DNA of 64,000 bases from Sphingomonas populi (GCF_004208535.1 NZ_SGIS01000013.1:49970-113969); one strand, 5' to 3'; counted from the first letter of the stretch, positions 8,722-18,618 are shown. Made by a program: numbers and translations. The notes: a model not told the origin generated them from the letters alone.

Positions 8722-9932
8722 GCGAGAAGAAGACCTCCTTGTGGAAGCGGATGCAGGGCAGCGGCGGTCGATCGGACCGGTCGTGGCTGGGCATGTGGTT
8801 CTGGGACATCGACCGGGTGCTGCTGCTGCTCGTGCTGCTGCTGATCGGCGTCGGGGTGATCGCGGTCGGTTCGGCCTCGCCCTCGGCGGCGTCGCGCTAT
8901 TCGGACGAGAAACACCATATCGCACCGCTCTATTATCTGTGGTGGCAGCTTGCATGGGTGAGCGTGTCGATCCCGGTGATGCTGTTGATCTCGATGCTGC
9001 CGGTCGCGGTGGCGCGGCGGCTGGCGCTGTTCGGTGCGGTCGCGTTCCTGATCGCGCTGGCGGCGGTGCCGTTCGTCGGCGTGTCGAAGAACGGCGCGAC
9101 GCGCTGGCTTAACCTCGGCGTGTCGCTGCTCCAGCCCTCAGAGTTCCTCAAGCCGTTCTTCATCGTTACGGTGGCGTGGGTGCTGTCGATGCGCGCGCAG
9201 GATGATGCGCTGCCGGTGGTGTTCATCACCGGCGCGTTCACCGCTTTGGTCGGCGTGCTGCTGATGCTCCAGCCCGATTTCGGCCAGACGATCGTGTTCA
9301 TCTCGGTATGGTTCGCGCTGCTGATGATCTCGGGCACATCGACCAAGGTGATCCTCGGGCTGATCGCGCTCGCGCCGGCAGGCCTCGTTTCGGCCTATTT
9401 CTTCTATTCCACCGCGCAGAAGCGCATCAACGCTTTCCTGTTTCCCGATGCCGAAGGGGAGGGCGCGCAGGACCATTTCCAGACCAACGCCGCGCACGCG
9501 ACGATCACCCACGGCGGCTGGCGCGGAACTGGCCCGGCCGGCGGAACGATGAAGTTCCGGCTGCCCGAGGGGCATACCGACTATATCTTCTCGGTGATCG
9601 GCGAGGAATTCGGGCTGATCGCGTGCATGATCATCGCTTTGCTGTTCTTCGCGATCGTGGTGCGCGTGTTCGTCAAACTGCTCGACGAACTCGACGAATT
9701 CCGCCTGTTCGCCGCCGCTGGCCTTGCCACGCAGTTCGGCGTGCAGGCGTTGATCTCGATGGCGGTCAACACCGGCCTCGCGCCGTCGAAGGGCATGACC
9801 TTGCCGTTCATCAGCTACGGCGGATCGTCGCTCGTCGCACTGTCGGCGGGAATGGGCTTGCTGCTGGCGTTCACCCGGCGCAATCCGTTCGTGTTGCGAT
9901 CCCCCTATATCGCCAAATGGAGCGGCGTATGA
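8718..9932 (+). CDS. ftsW: Septal peptidoglycan polymerase FtsW (SEDS family)
   Basis: Polytopic lipid II polymerase working with FtsI at the septum. The 404-residue product has about ten transmembrane segments and the SEDS signatures NGATRWL (about 100), QPSEFLK (about 113), QPDFGQT (about 186), GHTDYIFSVIGEE (about 285) and SYGGSS near 370. I chose the GTG at 8718 because it overlaps the murD stop (GTGA) and leaves a normal cytoplasmic N-terminus. Its 3' end overlaps murG by ATGA. Confidence 0.96.
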   Translation: MSEKKTSLWKRMQGSGGRSDRSWLGMWFWDIDRVLLLLVLLLIGVGVIAVGSASPSAASRYSDEKHHIAPLYYLWWQLAWVSVSIPVMLLISMLPVAVARRLALFGAVAFLIALAAVPFVGVSKNGATRWLNLGVSLLQPSEFLKPFFIVTVAWVLSMRAQDDALPVVFITGAFTALVGVLLMLQPDFGQTIVFISVWFALLMISGTSTKVILGLIALAPAGLVSAYFFYSTAQKRINAFLFPDAEGEGAQDHFQTNAAHATITHGGWRGTGPAGGTMKFRLPEGHTDYIFSVIGEEFGLIACMIIALLFFAIVVRVFVKLLDELDEFRLFAAAGLATQFGVQALISMAVNTGLAPSKGMTLPFISYGGSSLVALSAGMGLLLAFTRRNPFVLRSPYIAKWSGV

Positions 9933-11089
9933 GCAAACCCCGTCACTTCGTCCTCGCCGCCGGCGGGACGGGCGGCCACATGGTCCCGGCAGCGGCGCTC
10001 GCCGCCGAGTTGATCCGGCGCGGCCATTATGTCGCCTTGGTCAGCGACGAGCGCGGCGTGCGCTTCCCCGATCTGTTCGAGGGCATCCAGACGCATATCC
10101 TGCCGGCTGGCCGGCTCAGCGGTGGTCCGCTCGGCTATTACCGCGCCGCGCGTGAGATGTGGCGCGGTCGCGCGATGGCGATCGAGCTGTACAAGACCTT
10201 CCGCCCGGCGGCGGTGATCGGCTTCGGCGGCTATCCGGCGCTGCCCGCGCTGCTGGCAGCGTTCAACCAGAAGATCCCGACCGCGATCCACGAGCAGAAC
10301 GCCGTGCTCGGCCGCGTCAACCGGCTGGTGGCGGGCAAGGTCGATGCGATCGCCACCTCCTACGCCAAGGTCGAGCGGCTCAAGCCGAGTCTCAACGACA
10401 AGACCCATCTCGTCGGCAATCCGGTGCGCGATTCGGTGATCGCGATCCGCGCCAAACCCTATCCGTTGCTGGAGGAGGACGGCATCTTCCGCGTGCTGGT
10501 GACCGGCGGCAGCCAGGGCGCGAGCGTGCTGAGCAAGGTCGTGCCCGAGGGGCTGGCGATGCTCCCGGTCGCGTTCCGCCGTCGCTTGCAGGTGACGCAT
10601 CAGGCGCGCGTTGAGGATATCGAGGCGTGCCGCGCCAAATATAAGGAACTCGACATCGCTGCCGATCTCGCGACGTATCTGCCCGATTTGCCCGAGCATC
10701 TGGCGTGGTCGCATCTGGTGATCGCGCGGGCGGGCGCCTCGACTTTGTCGGAACTGACCTGCGCGGGCCGCCCCGCCATCCTCGTGCCGCTGCCGAGCGC
10801 GACCGACGACCACCAGACCGTCAACGCGCGCGAGATGACTCTGGCCGGCGGCGCACGCACGATCGACCAGCGCGCGTTCACGCCAGTCGAACTCGCCAAG
10901 CAGATGCAGCGGCTCGGGCTCGATCCGGCAGCGCTCCAGAACGCTGCGGTGCGCGCGCGCGGTTGCGGCCGTCCCGATGCCGCGCGCGACCTCGCCGATC
11001 TGGTCGAGAGCCTCGGCGAGACCAAGGGCGACCTGCCGATCGGTGTGCCGCTCCCCGCCGCGTTCCGCGACAAGGCGGCGTTCGCATGA
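9929..11089 (+). CDS. murG: Lipid II synthase: UDP-GlcNAc:undecaprenyl-PP-MurNAc-pentapeptide GlcNAc transferase MurG
   Basis: Peripheral inner-membrane GT-B glycosyltransferase (family GT28) that makes lipid II from lipid I. The donor/acceptor loops [12 protein letters not shown] (about 9-20) and [11 protein letters not shown] (about 93) are present, with [11 protein letters not shown] near 118, VTGGSQGA near 193 and the nucleotide-binding [14 protein letters not shown] segment [11 protein letters not shown] near 267. Length 386 residues is usual. It overlaps ftsW and murC by four bases each. Confidence 0.97.
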   Translation: MSKPRHFVLAAGGTGGHMVPAAALAAELIRRGHYVALVSDERGVRFPDLFEGIQTHILPAGRLSGGPLGYYRAAREMWRGRAMAIELYKTFRPAAVIGFGGYPALPALLAAFNQKIPTAIHEQNAVLGRVNRLVAGKVDAIATSYAKVERLKPSLNDKTHLVGNPVRDSVIAIRAKPYPLLEEDGIFRVLVTGGSQGASVLSKVVPEGLAMLPVAFRRRLQVTHQARVEDIEACRAKYKELDIAADLATYLPDLPEHLAWSHLVIARAGASTLSELTCAGRPAILVPLPSATDDHQTVNAREMTLAGGARTIDQRAFTPVELAKQMQRLGLDPAALQNAAVRARGCGRPDAARDLADLVESLGETKGDLPIGVPLPAAFRDKAAFA

Positions 11090-12492
11090 GGGGCGTCGCG
11101 ACCGACATCGGCACGATCCATTTCGTCGGCATCGGCGGCATCGGCATGTCCGGCATCGCCGAGGTGATGAAGAACCTCGGCTACAACGTGCAGGGTTCCG
11201 ACGTGGCCGAGAGCTATGTCGTCGAGGGCTTGCGCGCCAAGGGCATCCCCGTTGCGATCGGCCACAAGGCCGAGAATCTCGGCGATGCGGCGGTGATCGT
11301 CACCTCGACCGCGATCAAGCGCGGCAACCCGGAAGTCGAGGCGGCGCTCGCCAACCGCGTGCCGGTGGTGCGCCGGGCCGAAATGCTCGCCGAACTGATG
11401 CGACTGAAATCGACCGTCGCGGTCGCCGGCACGCACGGCAAGACCACCACCACCTCGATGGTCGCGGCGTTGCTCGATGCCGGTGGGGTCGATCCGACCG
11501 TCATCAACGGGGGCATCATCAACAGCTACGGCTCGAACGCGCGTTTGGGCGCGAGCGACTGGATGGTGGTCGAAGCCGACGAGAGCGACGGCAGCTTCCT
11601 GCGCCTCGACGGCACGATCGCGGTGGTCACCAACATCGATCCCGAGCATCTCGATCATTATGGCTCGTTCGACCGGGTCAAGGACGCGTTCGTCGAGTTC
11701 GTCGAGAACGTGCCGTTCTACGGCGCGGCCTTGCTGTGCCTCGATCACCCCGAGGTGCAGGGCATCCTGCCGCGCGTGCGCGACCGGCGCATCGTCACCT
11801 ACGGCTTCTCGACCCAGGCCGATGTGCGCGGCGTCAACGTCGTGCCGATCCCCGGCGGCAACCGCTTCGAGACGATCGTGCGCCAGCGCGACGGCACGAC
11901 CCGCTCGATCGAGGGGATCGAACTGCCGATGCCGGGGCGCCACAACGTCCAGAACGCGCTCGCCGCGATCGGCGTGGCGCTCGAACTGGGCATCGACGAC
12001 GCGACGATCCAGCAGGGTTTCGCCAAGTTCCACGGCGTCAAGCGGCGCTTCACCAAGGTCGGCGAGACCGGCGGTGTGACCGTGATCGACGATTACGGCC
12101 ACCACCCGGTCGAAATCCGCGCGGTGCTGGCGGCGGCGCGCGAGGGTGTCGAGAATCGCGTCATCGCGGTGGTGCAGCCGCATCGCTATTCGCGGCTCGG
12201 CGCGCTGATGGAGGAGTTCCAGGGCGCGTTCAACGACGCTGACATGGTCTATGTGACGCCGGTCTATGCGGCTGGCGAAGCGCCGGTCGAGGGTGTCGAT
12301 GCCGAGGCGTTGGTGGAGGGCCTGAAGCGTCGTGGCCACCGCTCCGCCGCGACGATCGCCGATGCCGACGCGCTCGCCGCGACGCTCGCCGGCGTGGTGC
12401 AGCCGGGCGATATGGTGGTGTGCCTCGGTGCGGGCGACATCACCAAATGGGCGGCGGGTCTCGCCCCGGCGATCGAGGCGGCCCGCGCATGA
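11086..12492 (+). CDS. murC: UDP-N-acetylmuramate:L-alanine ligase MurC
   Basis: Cytosolic first Mur ligase, adding L-Ala to UDP-MurNAc. The N-terminal dinucleotide-like fold begins [17 protein letters not shown] (about 9-25). The P-loop [10 protein letters not shown] lies near 114-123, EADESDGSF near 164 and [11 protein letters not shown] near 335. The 468-residue length matches the family. The ATG overlaps the murG stop, and the stop overlaps the ATG of the small downstream gene (ATGA). Confidence 0.97.
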   Translation: MRGVATDIGTIHFVGIGGIGMSGIAEVMKNLGYNVQGSDVAESYVVEGLRAKGIPVAIGHKAENLGDAAVIVTSTAIKRGNPEVEAALANRVPVVRRAEMLAELMRLKSTVAVAGTHGKTTTTSMVAALLDAGGVDPTVINGGIINSYGSNARLGASDWMVVEADESDGSFLRLDGTIAVVTNIDPEHLDHYGSFDRVKDAFVEFVENVPFYGAALLCLDHPEVQGILPRVRDRRIVTYGFSTQADVRGVNVVPIPGGNRFETIVRQRDGTTRSIEGIELPMPGRHNVQNALAAIGVALELGIDDATIQQGFAKFHGVKRRFTKVGETGGVTVIDDYGHHPVEIRAVLAAAREGVENRVIAVVQPHRYSRLGALMEEFQGAFNDADMVYVTPVYAAGEAPVEGVDAEALVEGLKRRGHRSAATIADADALAATLAGVVQPGDMVVCLGAGDITKWAAGLAPAIEAARA

Positions 12493-12659
12493 GTGACGCC
12501 TTCGCCGACGCGATCAAGCTTCAGCAGCAGATGCTCGACGCGCAGAAGGCGTCGATCGCGGACACGCGCGCGACGCTGGAACAGGCCAGTCGCGACATCG
12601 CCGAGGCGAACCTTGAGGCGATGAAGGCGTGGGCGCGGGTGTGGAACGTGTGGCTGTGA
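12489..12659 (+). CDS. 56-residue hypothetical protein coupled to murC
   Basis: Small acidic, Gln/Ala-rich protein. Its start overlaps the murC stop by ATGA, the same coupling used throughout the cluster, which argues that it is translated. The sequence ([16 protein letters not shown] and onward) should form one amphipathic helix or coiled coil ending in WARVWNVWL. No signal peptide or membrane segment is visible. It sits between murC and murB. I do not recognise a named family, and no function can be assigned. Confidence 0.6.
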   Translation: MSDAFADAIKLQQQMLDAQKASIADTRATLEQASRDIAEANLEAMKAWARVWNVWL

Positions 12660-12674
12660 TGTCGCGCGCGGTCT

Positions 12675-12753
12675 TGTTCTCCCGCGAAAGCGGGAGCCCA
12701 GAGCCAAGCAGCGCAGCGTTCGCGGCTCTGGACCCCCGCGTGCGCGGGGGAAC
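12675..12753. repeat. Palindromic repeat, family D (murC-murB gap)
   Basis: Composite of short palindromes: TTCTCCCGCGAAAGCGGGAG, then CAGAGCC...GGCTCTG across a centre of about 24 bp, then CCCCCGCGTGCGCGGGGG. Together they form a folded element of about 79 bp directly after the 56-residue gene. It looks like a sphingomonad intergenic repeat and holds no open reading frame worth calling. It may end or process the upstream mRNA. Confidence 0.65.
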
Positions 12754-12791
12754 GGGTGTGTGTGCGGCCATCCCCGCGATGCCCCATCACC

Positions 12792-12867
12792 CGTTCGTGC
12801 CGAGCGAAGTCGAGGCACAAAGCGCGCCGCGAGGGGCATGTCCCTCGACTTCGCTCGGGACGAACGG
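12792..12867. repeat. Palindromic repeat, family C copy 1, abutting the murB start
   Basis: The left arm CGTTCGTGCCGAGCGAAGTC and right arm ACTTCGCTCGGGACGAACGG are near reverse complements around AAAGCGCGCCGCGAGGGGC. A second copy lies at 18742-18816, before the SPOR-protein gene. In both places it sits within 0-25 bases of the downstream start codon. Confidence 0.8.
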
Positions 12868-13875
12868 ATGGGGGATGGTCTCGTCGTGACTGTCGCTCCC
12901 GTCCTCCCCGAAACGCGCGGCCGTCTCACCCCCGGCGCGCCGCTCGCGCCGCTCGTCTGGTTCAAGACCGGCGGGCCGGCCGATTGGCTGTTCGAACCGC
13001 AGGACGCCGCCGATCTCGCTGCCTTCCTCGCCAACCTCGACCCGTCGGTGCCGGTGATGGCGCTCGGCCTCGGCTCGAACCTGATCGTGCGCGACGGCGG
13101 CTGGCCCGGCGTGGTGGTGCGGCTCGGCAAGGCGTTCGCGACTGTCGAGCAGGTCGATGCGACGGCCTTGCGGTGCGGCGGCGGCGCGTCGGGCATCCTC
13201 GTTTCCTCCAAGGCGCGCGACGCCGGCATCGGGGGTATCGAATTCCTGCGTTCGATCCCCGGCACGGTCGGCGGGTTCGTGCGGATGAACGGCGGCGCTT
13301 ATGGCCGTGAGGTCAAGGACATCCTCGTCGACTGCGACGTCGTGCTGCGCTCGGGCGAGCGCGTCACGCTGGCGCTCGGCGATCTCGGCTACACCTATCG
13401 CCACAGTGCGCTGCCCGAAGGCGCGATCGTGGTGAGCGCAACCTTCCGTGGCTACCCTGAGCAAACCGCCGTGATCCAGGGCGAGATGCTCCGCATCGCC
13501 GCCGCGCGCGAGGCCTCGCAGCCGCTGCGCTCGAAGACCGGCGGCTCGACCTTCAAGAACCCCCATGGCCACAAGGCCTGGGCGCTGATCGATGCTGCCG
13601 GCTGTCGCGGTCTCACCCGTGGCGACGCGCAGGTCAGCGAGAAACATTGCAACTTCCTGCTCAACCTTGGTGAAGCGACGAGCAGCGATATCGAAGCCTT
13701 GGGAGACGACGTGATCGAACGGGTGAAAGCGCATTCGGGCGTGACGCTGGAATGGGAGATACAGCGGGTGGGTATCAAATCTCCCTCTCCCCTCCGGGGA
13801 GAGGGGCAGTCCAGCAGCGCTGCGCCCGCGACTGCCCCTCTTCCAACCCTCTCCCCGGAGGGGAGAGGGCTATGA
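12868..13875 (+). CDS. murB: UDP-N-acetylenolpyruvoylglucosamine reductase MurB with repeat-encoded C-terminus
   Basis: Cytosolic FAD enzyme reducing the enolpyruvyl group with NADPH to give UDP-MurNAc. It shows WFKTGGPADWLF (about 30), LGLGSNLIVRDGG (about 69), IPGTVGGFVRMNGGAYG (about 130) and the type I segment KTGGSTFKNP near 228. The ATG at 12868 follows the family C repeat directly. A GTG at 12886, preceded by GGGGATGG, is an equally good start and would remove six residues. After the normal ending VTLEWEIQRVG, the last roughly 31 residues come from a family A repeat, and the stop overlaps the ddl ATG. Confidence 0.95.
   Translation: MGDGLVVTVAPVLPETRGRLTPGAPLAPLVWFKTGGPADWLFEPQDAADLAAFLANLDPSVPVMALGLGSNLIVRDGGWPGVVVRLGKAFATVEQVDATALRCGGGASGILVSSKARDAGIGGIEFLRSIPGTVGGFVRMNGGAYGREVKDILVDCDVVLRSGERVTLALGDLGYTYRHSALPEGAIVVSATFRGYPEQTAVIQGEMLRIAAAREASQPLRSKTGGSTFKNPHGHKAWALIDAAGCRGLTRGDAQVSEKHCNFLLNLGEATSSDIEALGDDVIERVKAHSGVTLEWEIQRVGIKSPSPLRGEGQSSSAAPATAPLPTLSPEGRGL
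13781..13869. repeat. Palindromic repeat, family A copy 2, murB 3' end / ddl leader
   Basis: Same element as 7481-7580 with a deletion of about 11 bp in the left arm. It is read in the same frame as in murD, giving SPSPLRGEG and [12 protein letters not shown] as the MurB tail. Its right arm GGAGGGGAGAGGG lies 2-8 bases before the ddl ATG and acts as a strong Shine-Dalgarno sequence. Confidence 0.9.
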
Positions 13876-14819
13876 GCAAGTCTCTTCACATCGCCGTGCT
13901 TATGGGCGGCTGGTCGGCCGAGCGTGAGGTTTCCCTCATGTCCGGCACCGGCGTCGCCGACGCGCTTGAATCGCGCGGCCACCGCGTCACGCGCATCGAC
14001 ATGGACCGCGACGTGGCGGCGAAGCTCGCCGCCGCAAAGCCCGATGTCGTCTTCAACGCGCTCCACGGCACCCCGGGCGAAGACGGCAGCGTGCAGGGCC
14101 TGCTCGATCTGATGGGCCTCACCTACACGCATAGCGGCCTCGCCACCTCGGTGATCGCGATCGACAAGCAACTCACCAAATTGCTGCTCGTCCCCGCCGG
14201 CATCCCGATGCCCGGCGGCCGGATCGTCAAGTCCGAGACGCTCTACGACGCCGATCCGCTGCCGCGCCCCTATGTGCTCAAGCCGGTCAACGAGGGCTCG
14301 TCGGTCGGCGTGGCGATCGTCACGGCGGAGGGCAATTACGGCAACCCGATCGGCCGCGACGTCGCCGGCCCGTGGACCGAATTCGACGAGTTGCTCGCCG
14401 AGCCGTACATCCGTGGTCGCGAACTGACCACGGCGGTGCTGGGCGGGCAGGCGCTCGGCGTCACCGAGTTGAAGCCCAAGAACGGCTGGTATGATTTCGA
14501 CGCGAAATACACCGAGGGCCTGACCGAACACATCTGCCCCGCGCAGATCCCCGACGACGTCGCCGATGCCTGCAAACGCATCGCCCTCGACGCGCATCGC
14601 CTGCTCGGCTGCAAGGGCGCGTCGCGCTCCGATTTCCGGTGGGATGACGAGCGTGGCATCGACGGGCTGTTCCTGCTCGAAGTCAACACCCAGCCCGGCA
14701 TGACGCCGCTCAGCCTCGTCCCCGAACAGGCGCGCCACCTCGGCATGAGCTATGCCGATCTCGTTCAGGCGATCGTCGACGAAGCGCTGGAAGGCGTGGG
14801 GGCAGGCGCCGCGCCATGA
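13872..14819 (+). CDS. ddl: D-alanine--D-alanine ligase
   Basis: Cytosolic ATP-grasp ligase making the D-Ala-D-Ala dipeptide used by MurF. It begins HIAVLMGGWSAEREVSL. It has NALHGTPGEDG near 60, the ATP-grasp lysine region YVLKPVNEGSSVGV near 138-151, the Asp/Arg segment GASRSDFR near 254 and metal-binding EVNTQPGMTPLS near 277. Length 315 is normal. I rejected an upstream in-frame start because it lies in repeat sequence. It overlaps murB (ATGA) and ftsQ (ATGA). Confidence 0.97.
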   Translation: MSKSLHIAVLMGGWSAEREVSLMSGTGVADALESRGHRVTRIDMDRDVAAKLAAAKPDVVFNALHGTPGEDGSVQGLLDLMGLTYTHSGLATSVIAIDKQLTKLLLVPAGIPMPGGRIVKSETLYDADPLPRPYVLKPVNEGSSVGVAIVTAEGNYGNPIGRDVAGPWTEFDELLAEPYIRGRELTTAVLGGQALGVTELKPKNGWYDFDAKYTEGLTEHICPAQIPDDVADACKRIALDAHRLLGCKGASRSDFRWDDERGIDGLFLLEVNTQPGMTPLSLVPEQARHLGMSYADLVQAIVDEALEGVGAGAAP

Positions 14820-15772
14820 CCAGCAAGACGATCAAGCGCGGCACCCCGCGCCGCCCGGTCCAGCAGAAGCGTCGCAAGGCGCAGAAGGTCTCGGTCATCG
14901 ACCGGATGATCGCGGCGCTGCCGGTCAGCGAGGCAACGCTCACCCGCATCGCGACGTGGACGATCGTCGGCATCGTGTGCGGCGGCGTGCTGGCGATGGG
15001 CGTGTGGATGGGCATCCCCGGTGCGGTCGGCACGGCGGTGGGCGAGGGGATCGGCGAGGCGGGGTTCCGCGTCAACAATGTCCAGATCACCGGCCTTGCG
15101 CGCATGGACCAGAACACGATCTACAAGATCGCGCTCGAACAGCCCTCGCTGGCAATGCCGTTGGTCGATCTCGAAAAGACCCGCGAGCGCCTCGTCGCGC
15201 ATAGCGGCTGGATCGAGGACGCGCATGTCTCGCGCCGGTTGCCCGATACATTGCTAGTCCAGATCGTCGAGCGCACCCCCGCCGCGATCTGGCAGAACAA
15301 CGGCCAGCTCGCGCTGATCGCCGCGAACGGCACGTTTCTCGAGCCGGTCCAGCCCGATCAGATGCCCGATCTGCCGTTGGTGGTCGGCAATCACGCCAAT
15401 GAGCAGCAGCAATCCTACGATCACCTGCTCGCCGCCGCGCCCGCGCTGCGCCCGCAGGTCAAGGCGGCGACCTGGGTCGGCAACCGGCGCTGGAACCTGA
15501 CCTTCGACAGCGGCGAGACGCTGGAACTGCCCGAGGGCGACGATGCTGCCGCGCGCGCGCTGGTCAAGTTCGCGCAGATGGATGGTGTACAGCCGCTGCT
15601 CGGCAAGGGCTGGGTCGGCTTCGACATGCGCGATCCGGCGCGGCTGGTCGCGCGCAAGCCTGGCGACACCGCCGGCGGCGCGCTGCCGACGCCCGCCATC
15701 GCACAGCCGGCCAAGCCGAAAACGAATGCTACCGAAGCGAAGACGACCGCACTACCGTTGGCGCAAGGCTAG
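14816..15772 (+). CDS. ftsQ: Cell division protein FtsQ
   Basis: Bitopic divisome protein with a Lys/Arg-rich cytoplasmic N-terminus (about residues 1-40), one transmembrane segment (about 43-70, IATWTIVGIVCGGVLAMGVW) and a periplasmic POTRA domain (VNNVQITGLARMDQNTI, about 83-150). The FtsQ beta domain follows, with RRLPDTLLVQIVERTPAAIW near 142-161. The C-terminus has a Thr/Ala/Lys-rich tail. Length 318 residues, overlapping ddl by four bases and followed by ftsA after 23 bp. Confidence 0.94.
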   Translation: MTSKTIKRGTPRRPVQQKRRKAQKVSVIDRMIAALPVSEATLTRIATWTIVGIVCGGVLAMGVWMGIPGAVGTAVGEGIGEAGFRVNNVQITGLARMDQNTIYKIALEQPSLAMPLVDLEKTRERLVAHSGWIEDAHVSRRLPDTLLVQIVERTPAAIWQNNGQLALIAANGTFLEPVQPDQMPDLPLVVGNHANEQQQSYDHLLAAAPALRPQVKAATWVGNRRWNLTFDSGETLELPEGDDAAARALVKFAQMDGVQPLLGKGWVGFDMRDPARLVARKPGDTAGGALPTPAIAQPAKPKTNATEAKTTALPLAQG

Positions 15773-15795
15773 TTGGGCAAGCAGGGGTACAGCGT

Positions 15796-17058
15796 ATGGC
15801 GAAGATCGCACCGGAAGGACTGATTACCGCCCTCGATATCGGCTCGTCGAAGGTCTCGGCGATGATCGCGCAGAAAGGCGATGGCGGCGAGCTGATCGTG
15901 CTTGGCACCGGCCAGCGCGAGAGCCGTGGCGTCAAGCGCGGCTATATCGCCGACGCTGCCGCGACCGAGGCGGCGGTGCGCGAGGCGGTCGAGCAGGCCG
16001 AGCGGATCGCCGGCACCAATATCGAGAACGTCTGGGTCAGCTTCTCGGCGGGCGGGCTCGTCTCCGATGTCGCCTCGGTCGAGTTCGAGCTGGGCGGCCA
16101 CCGGGTCGAGCAGGCCGATATCGATGCGTTGTTGCAAGCGGGCCGCGATTCGATCGATCCTGCCGGGCGGATCGTGCTCCATGCACAGCCAGCGCTCTAC
16201 ACGCTCGACGGGCTGACCGGCGTCAAGCGTCCGCTCGGGCTTCATGCCGACCGGCTTGGCGTGCATATCCATGTCGTCGCGGCGGATGGTTCGCCGGTGC
16301 GCAACCTCGGGTTGTGCGTCGCCAACGCGCATCTCGAAGTGAAGTCGATCATCGCCTCGCCGGTCGCGACGGGCCTCGCCTGCCTGTCTGAAGAAGAGCG
16401 CGAGCTTGGCGTCGCGTTGGTCGAGCTGGGCGCTGGTATCACCAACGTCTCTTTGTTCGCGGGCGGGATGCTGGTCGGGCTGACCTCGATCCCGATCGGT
16501 GCCGCCGACATCACCGACGATATCGCCTCCGCGTTCGGCACGCGCCGCACCCACGCCGAGCGGATGAAGTGTGTCCACGGCTCGGCCAACGCATCGCCGC
16601 GCGACAATCACGAGATGATCGACGTCGCGCCGATCTCGGCCGAGGACGGGCAGGGCGACGGCGCGCGCATCACCCGCGCGCAGCTTATCGGCGTGATCCG
16701 CCAGCGGCTCGACCATCTCATCGGCGAAGTCCGCAAGGCGCTGGTCGAGTTGAAGTTCGAAGGTCCGGTCGGGCGGCAGGTCGTGCTGACCGGCGGTGGG
16801 GCGGAACTGAACGGAATCGCCGATTATGCGCAGGCGGCGCTTGGCCGCTCGGTTAGAGTCGGTCGCCCGCGTGGCCTGTCGGCGTTGCCCGAGGCGCATT
16901 CCGGGCCGGCGTTCGCGACGCTCGCGGGCCTCGCTTTCTATGCCGCGTCCGATCCGATCGACCTGCGCGCGTTGCCGCGCGGGCACCAGACGGTGCATCG
17001 GCCCAAGGGGTTCGCGATCTTCCGCCGGATGATGGCGGCGGCGCGGGCGAATTATTAA
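15796..17058 (+). CDS. ftsA: Cell division protein FtsA
   Basis: Actin-like ATPase that tethers FtsZ to the inner membrane. The phosphate-1 loop LDIGSSKVSAMIA lies at about 12-24, the 1C-domain stretch ENVWVSFSAGG near 76, VALVELGAGITNVSLF near 210-226 and the adenosine loop VVLTGGGAELNGI near 329. The C-terminal membrane-targeting helix is the basic amphipathic FAIFRRMMAAARANY. Length 420 is standard. The ATG is preceded by AGGGGTACAGCGT. Confidence 0.97.
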   Translation: MAKIAPEGLITALDIGSSKVSAMIAQKGDGGELIVLGTGQRESRGVKRGYIADAAATEAAVREAVEQAERIAGTNIENVWVSFSAGGLVSDVASVEFELGGHRVEQADIDALLQAGRDSIDPAGRIVLHAQPALYTLDGLTGVKRPLGLHADRLGVHIHVVAADGSPVRNLGLCVANAHLEVKSIIASPVATGLACLSEEERELGVALVELGAGITNVSLFAGGMLVGLTSIPIGAADITDDIASAFGTRRTHAERMKCVHGSANASPRDNHEMIDVAPISAEDGQGDGARITRAQLIGVIRQRLDHLIGEVRKALVELKFEGPVGRQVVLTGGGAELNGIADYAQAALGRSVRVGRPRGLSALPEAHSGPAFATLAGLAFYAASDPIDLRALPRGHQTVHRPKGFAIFRRMMAAARANY

Positions 17059-17171
17059 AGAATTGCGACGCCGCGCAGCATTCGGGGCTGGAACCGCAGC
17101 ATTCGATGGTGCAGGATAGTTAAGCGTATAGCGTGCCGAGTGTTGTGGGGAGGCGCGCAGGAGACCGTAAA

Positions 17172-18614
17172 ATGAGTATCGAATTTCTTGCGCCCGAAGT
17201 GGATGAACTGACGCCGCGGATCGCCGTGATCGGCGTCGGCGGGGCGGGTGGCAATGCCATCGCCAACATGATGCGTGCCGATGTGCAGGGCGTCGACTTC
17301 TTCGTCGCCAACACGGATTCGCAGGCGCTGAAACAGTCGAACGCGGAAACCAAGATTCAGCTCGGCGCGAAGATCACGCAGGGTCTCGGCGCGGGTTCGC
17401 GGCCTGAGATCGGCCGTGCCGCCGCCGAGGAGACGATCGACCAGGTCGCCAAGATGCTCCAGGGCGCGCACATGTGCTTCATCGCCGCGGGCATGGGTGG
17501 CGGCACCGGCACCGGCGCTGCCCCCGTCATCGCCAAGGCGGCGCGCGACATGGGCATCCTAACGGTCGGCGTCGTCACCAAGCCGTTCTCGTTCGAGGGC
17601 AGCCGCCGCGCCAAGGCCGCCGATGCGGGCATCGAGGAACTCCAGAAGTACGTCGATACGCTGATCGTCATCCCCAACCAGAATCTGTTCCTCGTCGCCA
17701 ACGCGAACACCACGTTCAAGCAGGCGTTCGAGATGGCCGACGAAGTGCTCCAGCAGGGCGTGCGCGGCATCACCGATCTGATGGTCATGCCCGGCCTCAT
17801 CAACCTCGACTTCGCCGACGTGCGTTCGGTGATGCAGGAGATGGGCAAGGCGATGATGGGCACCGGCGAGGCCGAGGGCGACAACCGCGCCATCGAAGCC
17901 GCGTCGAAGGCAATCGCCAATCCTTTGCTCGACGGCGTCAGCATGAAGGGCGCCAAGGGCGTGATCGTCTCGATCACCGGCGGCGACGACATGCGCCTGC
18001 TCGAAGTCGACGAGGCCGCGAACCATATCCGCGAACTGGTCGACGAAGACGCCAACATCATCTGGGGTTCGGCGTTCAACCCCGATCTCGAAGGCAAGAT
18101 CCGCGTGTCGGTCGTCGCGACCGGCATCGAGGCCGAGGCGCAGACCGCGCCGCCCGTGCCGTCGTCGCGTTCGTTCAGCTTCGGCTCGACCCGCGCGTCC
18201 GAGCAGGCTGCCGCCGCACCCGAGCCCGCGCCCGCGCCCGCAGAGCCGGCACCGCGCGCCGAAGCACCGGCGCCCGAACCCGAGCCGGCTGAAGCCGACG
18301 AACTGATCCTCGGCAGCGACACGCAAGTCCCGCCGACGCCTGCACCCGCGCCGGCCCCCGCCGCGCCGAAGGTGTTCGGCGACGACGCGGTCGAGCCTGC
18401 GGACGCTCCGGGCCGCCGCCGCTGGCTGTCATCGGGCAACGCGCCCGAGGTCGCCGCGACCGAACCGACCCCGCCGGCGCCACGCGTGAAGCTCGGCGGC
18501 ACCCTGTTTGAGCGCATGTCGAGCGTGTCGCGCGGCGCCGCGCGCGAAGAGGACGGCGCCGACAAGGACGCCGTCGAAATCCCGCGCTTCCTGCACCGCC
18601 AGAACAACCAGTGA
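17172..18614 (+). CDS. ftsZ: Cell division protein FtsZ
   Basis: Tubulin-like GTPase forming the cytokinetic ring. The nucleotide pocket [12 protein letters not shown] (about 19-30) and tubulin signature GGGTGTG (about residue 110) are intact, followed by the T7-loop [11 protein letters not shown] near 212. After about residue 320 there is an Ala/Pro/Glu-rich linker. The conserved C-terminal peptide IPRFLHRQ, which binds FtsA, ends the 480-residue protein. The start is chosen for AGGAG eight bases upstream. The 113-bp gap after ftsA is long for this cluster and may carry a dedicated ftsZ promoter, but I could not define one. Confidence 0.98.
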   Translation: MSIEFLAPEVDELTPRIAVIGVGGAGGNAIANMMRADVQGVDFFVANTDSQALKQSNAETKIQLGAKITQGLGAGSRPEIGRAAAEETIDQVAKMLQGAHMCFIAAGMGGGTGTGAAPVIAKAARDMGILTVGVVTKPFSFEGSRRAKAADAGIEELQKYVDTLIVIPNQNLFLVANANTTFKQAFEMADEVLQQGVRGITDLMVMPGLINLDFADVRSVMQEMGKAMMGTGEAEGDNRAIEAASKAIANPLLDGVSMKGAKGVIVSITGGDDMRLLEVDEAANHIRELVDEDANIIWGSAFNPDLEGKIRVSVVATGIEAEAQTAPPVPSSRSFSFGSTRASEQAAAAPEPAPAPAEPAPRAEAPAPEPEPAEADELILGSDTQVPPTPAPAPAPAAPKVFGDDAVEPADAPGRRRWLSSGNAPEVAATEPTPPAPRVKLGGTLFERMSSVSRGAAREEDGADKDAVEIPRFLHRQNNQ

Positions 18615-18618
18615 TCTG

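Noticed and set aside
10600..12339. 579-codon minus-strand frame opposite murG/murC
   Set aside because: Low-complexity Arg/Asp/His product; both plus-strand genes have complete Mur motifs.
12749..12775. GGAAC before murB as an EcfG promoter
   Set aside because: The -10 position reads ATCC, and the GGAAC is part of the family D repeat.
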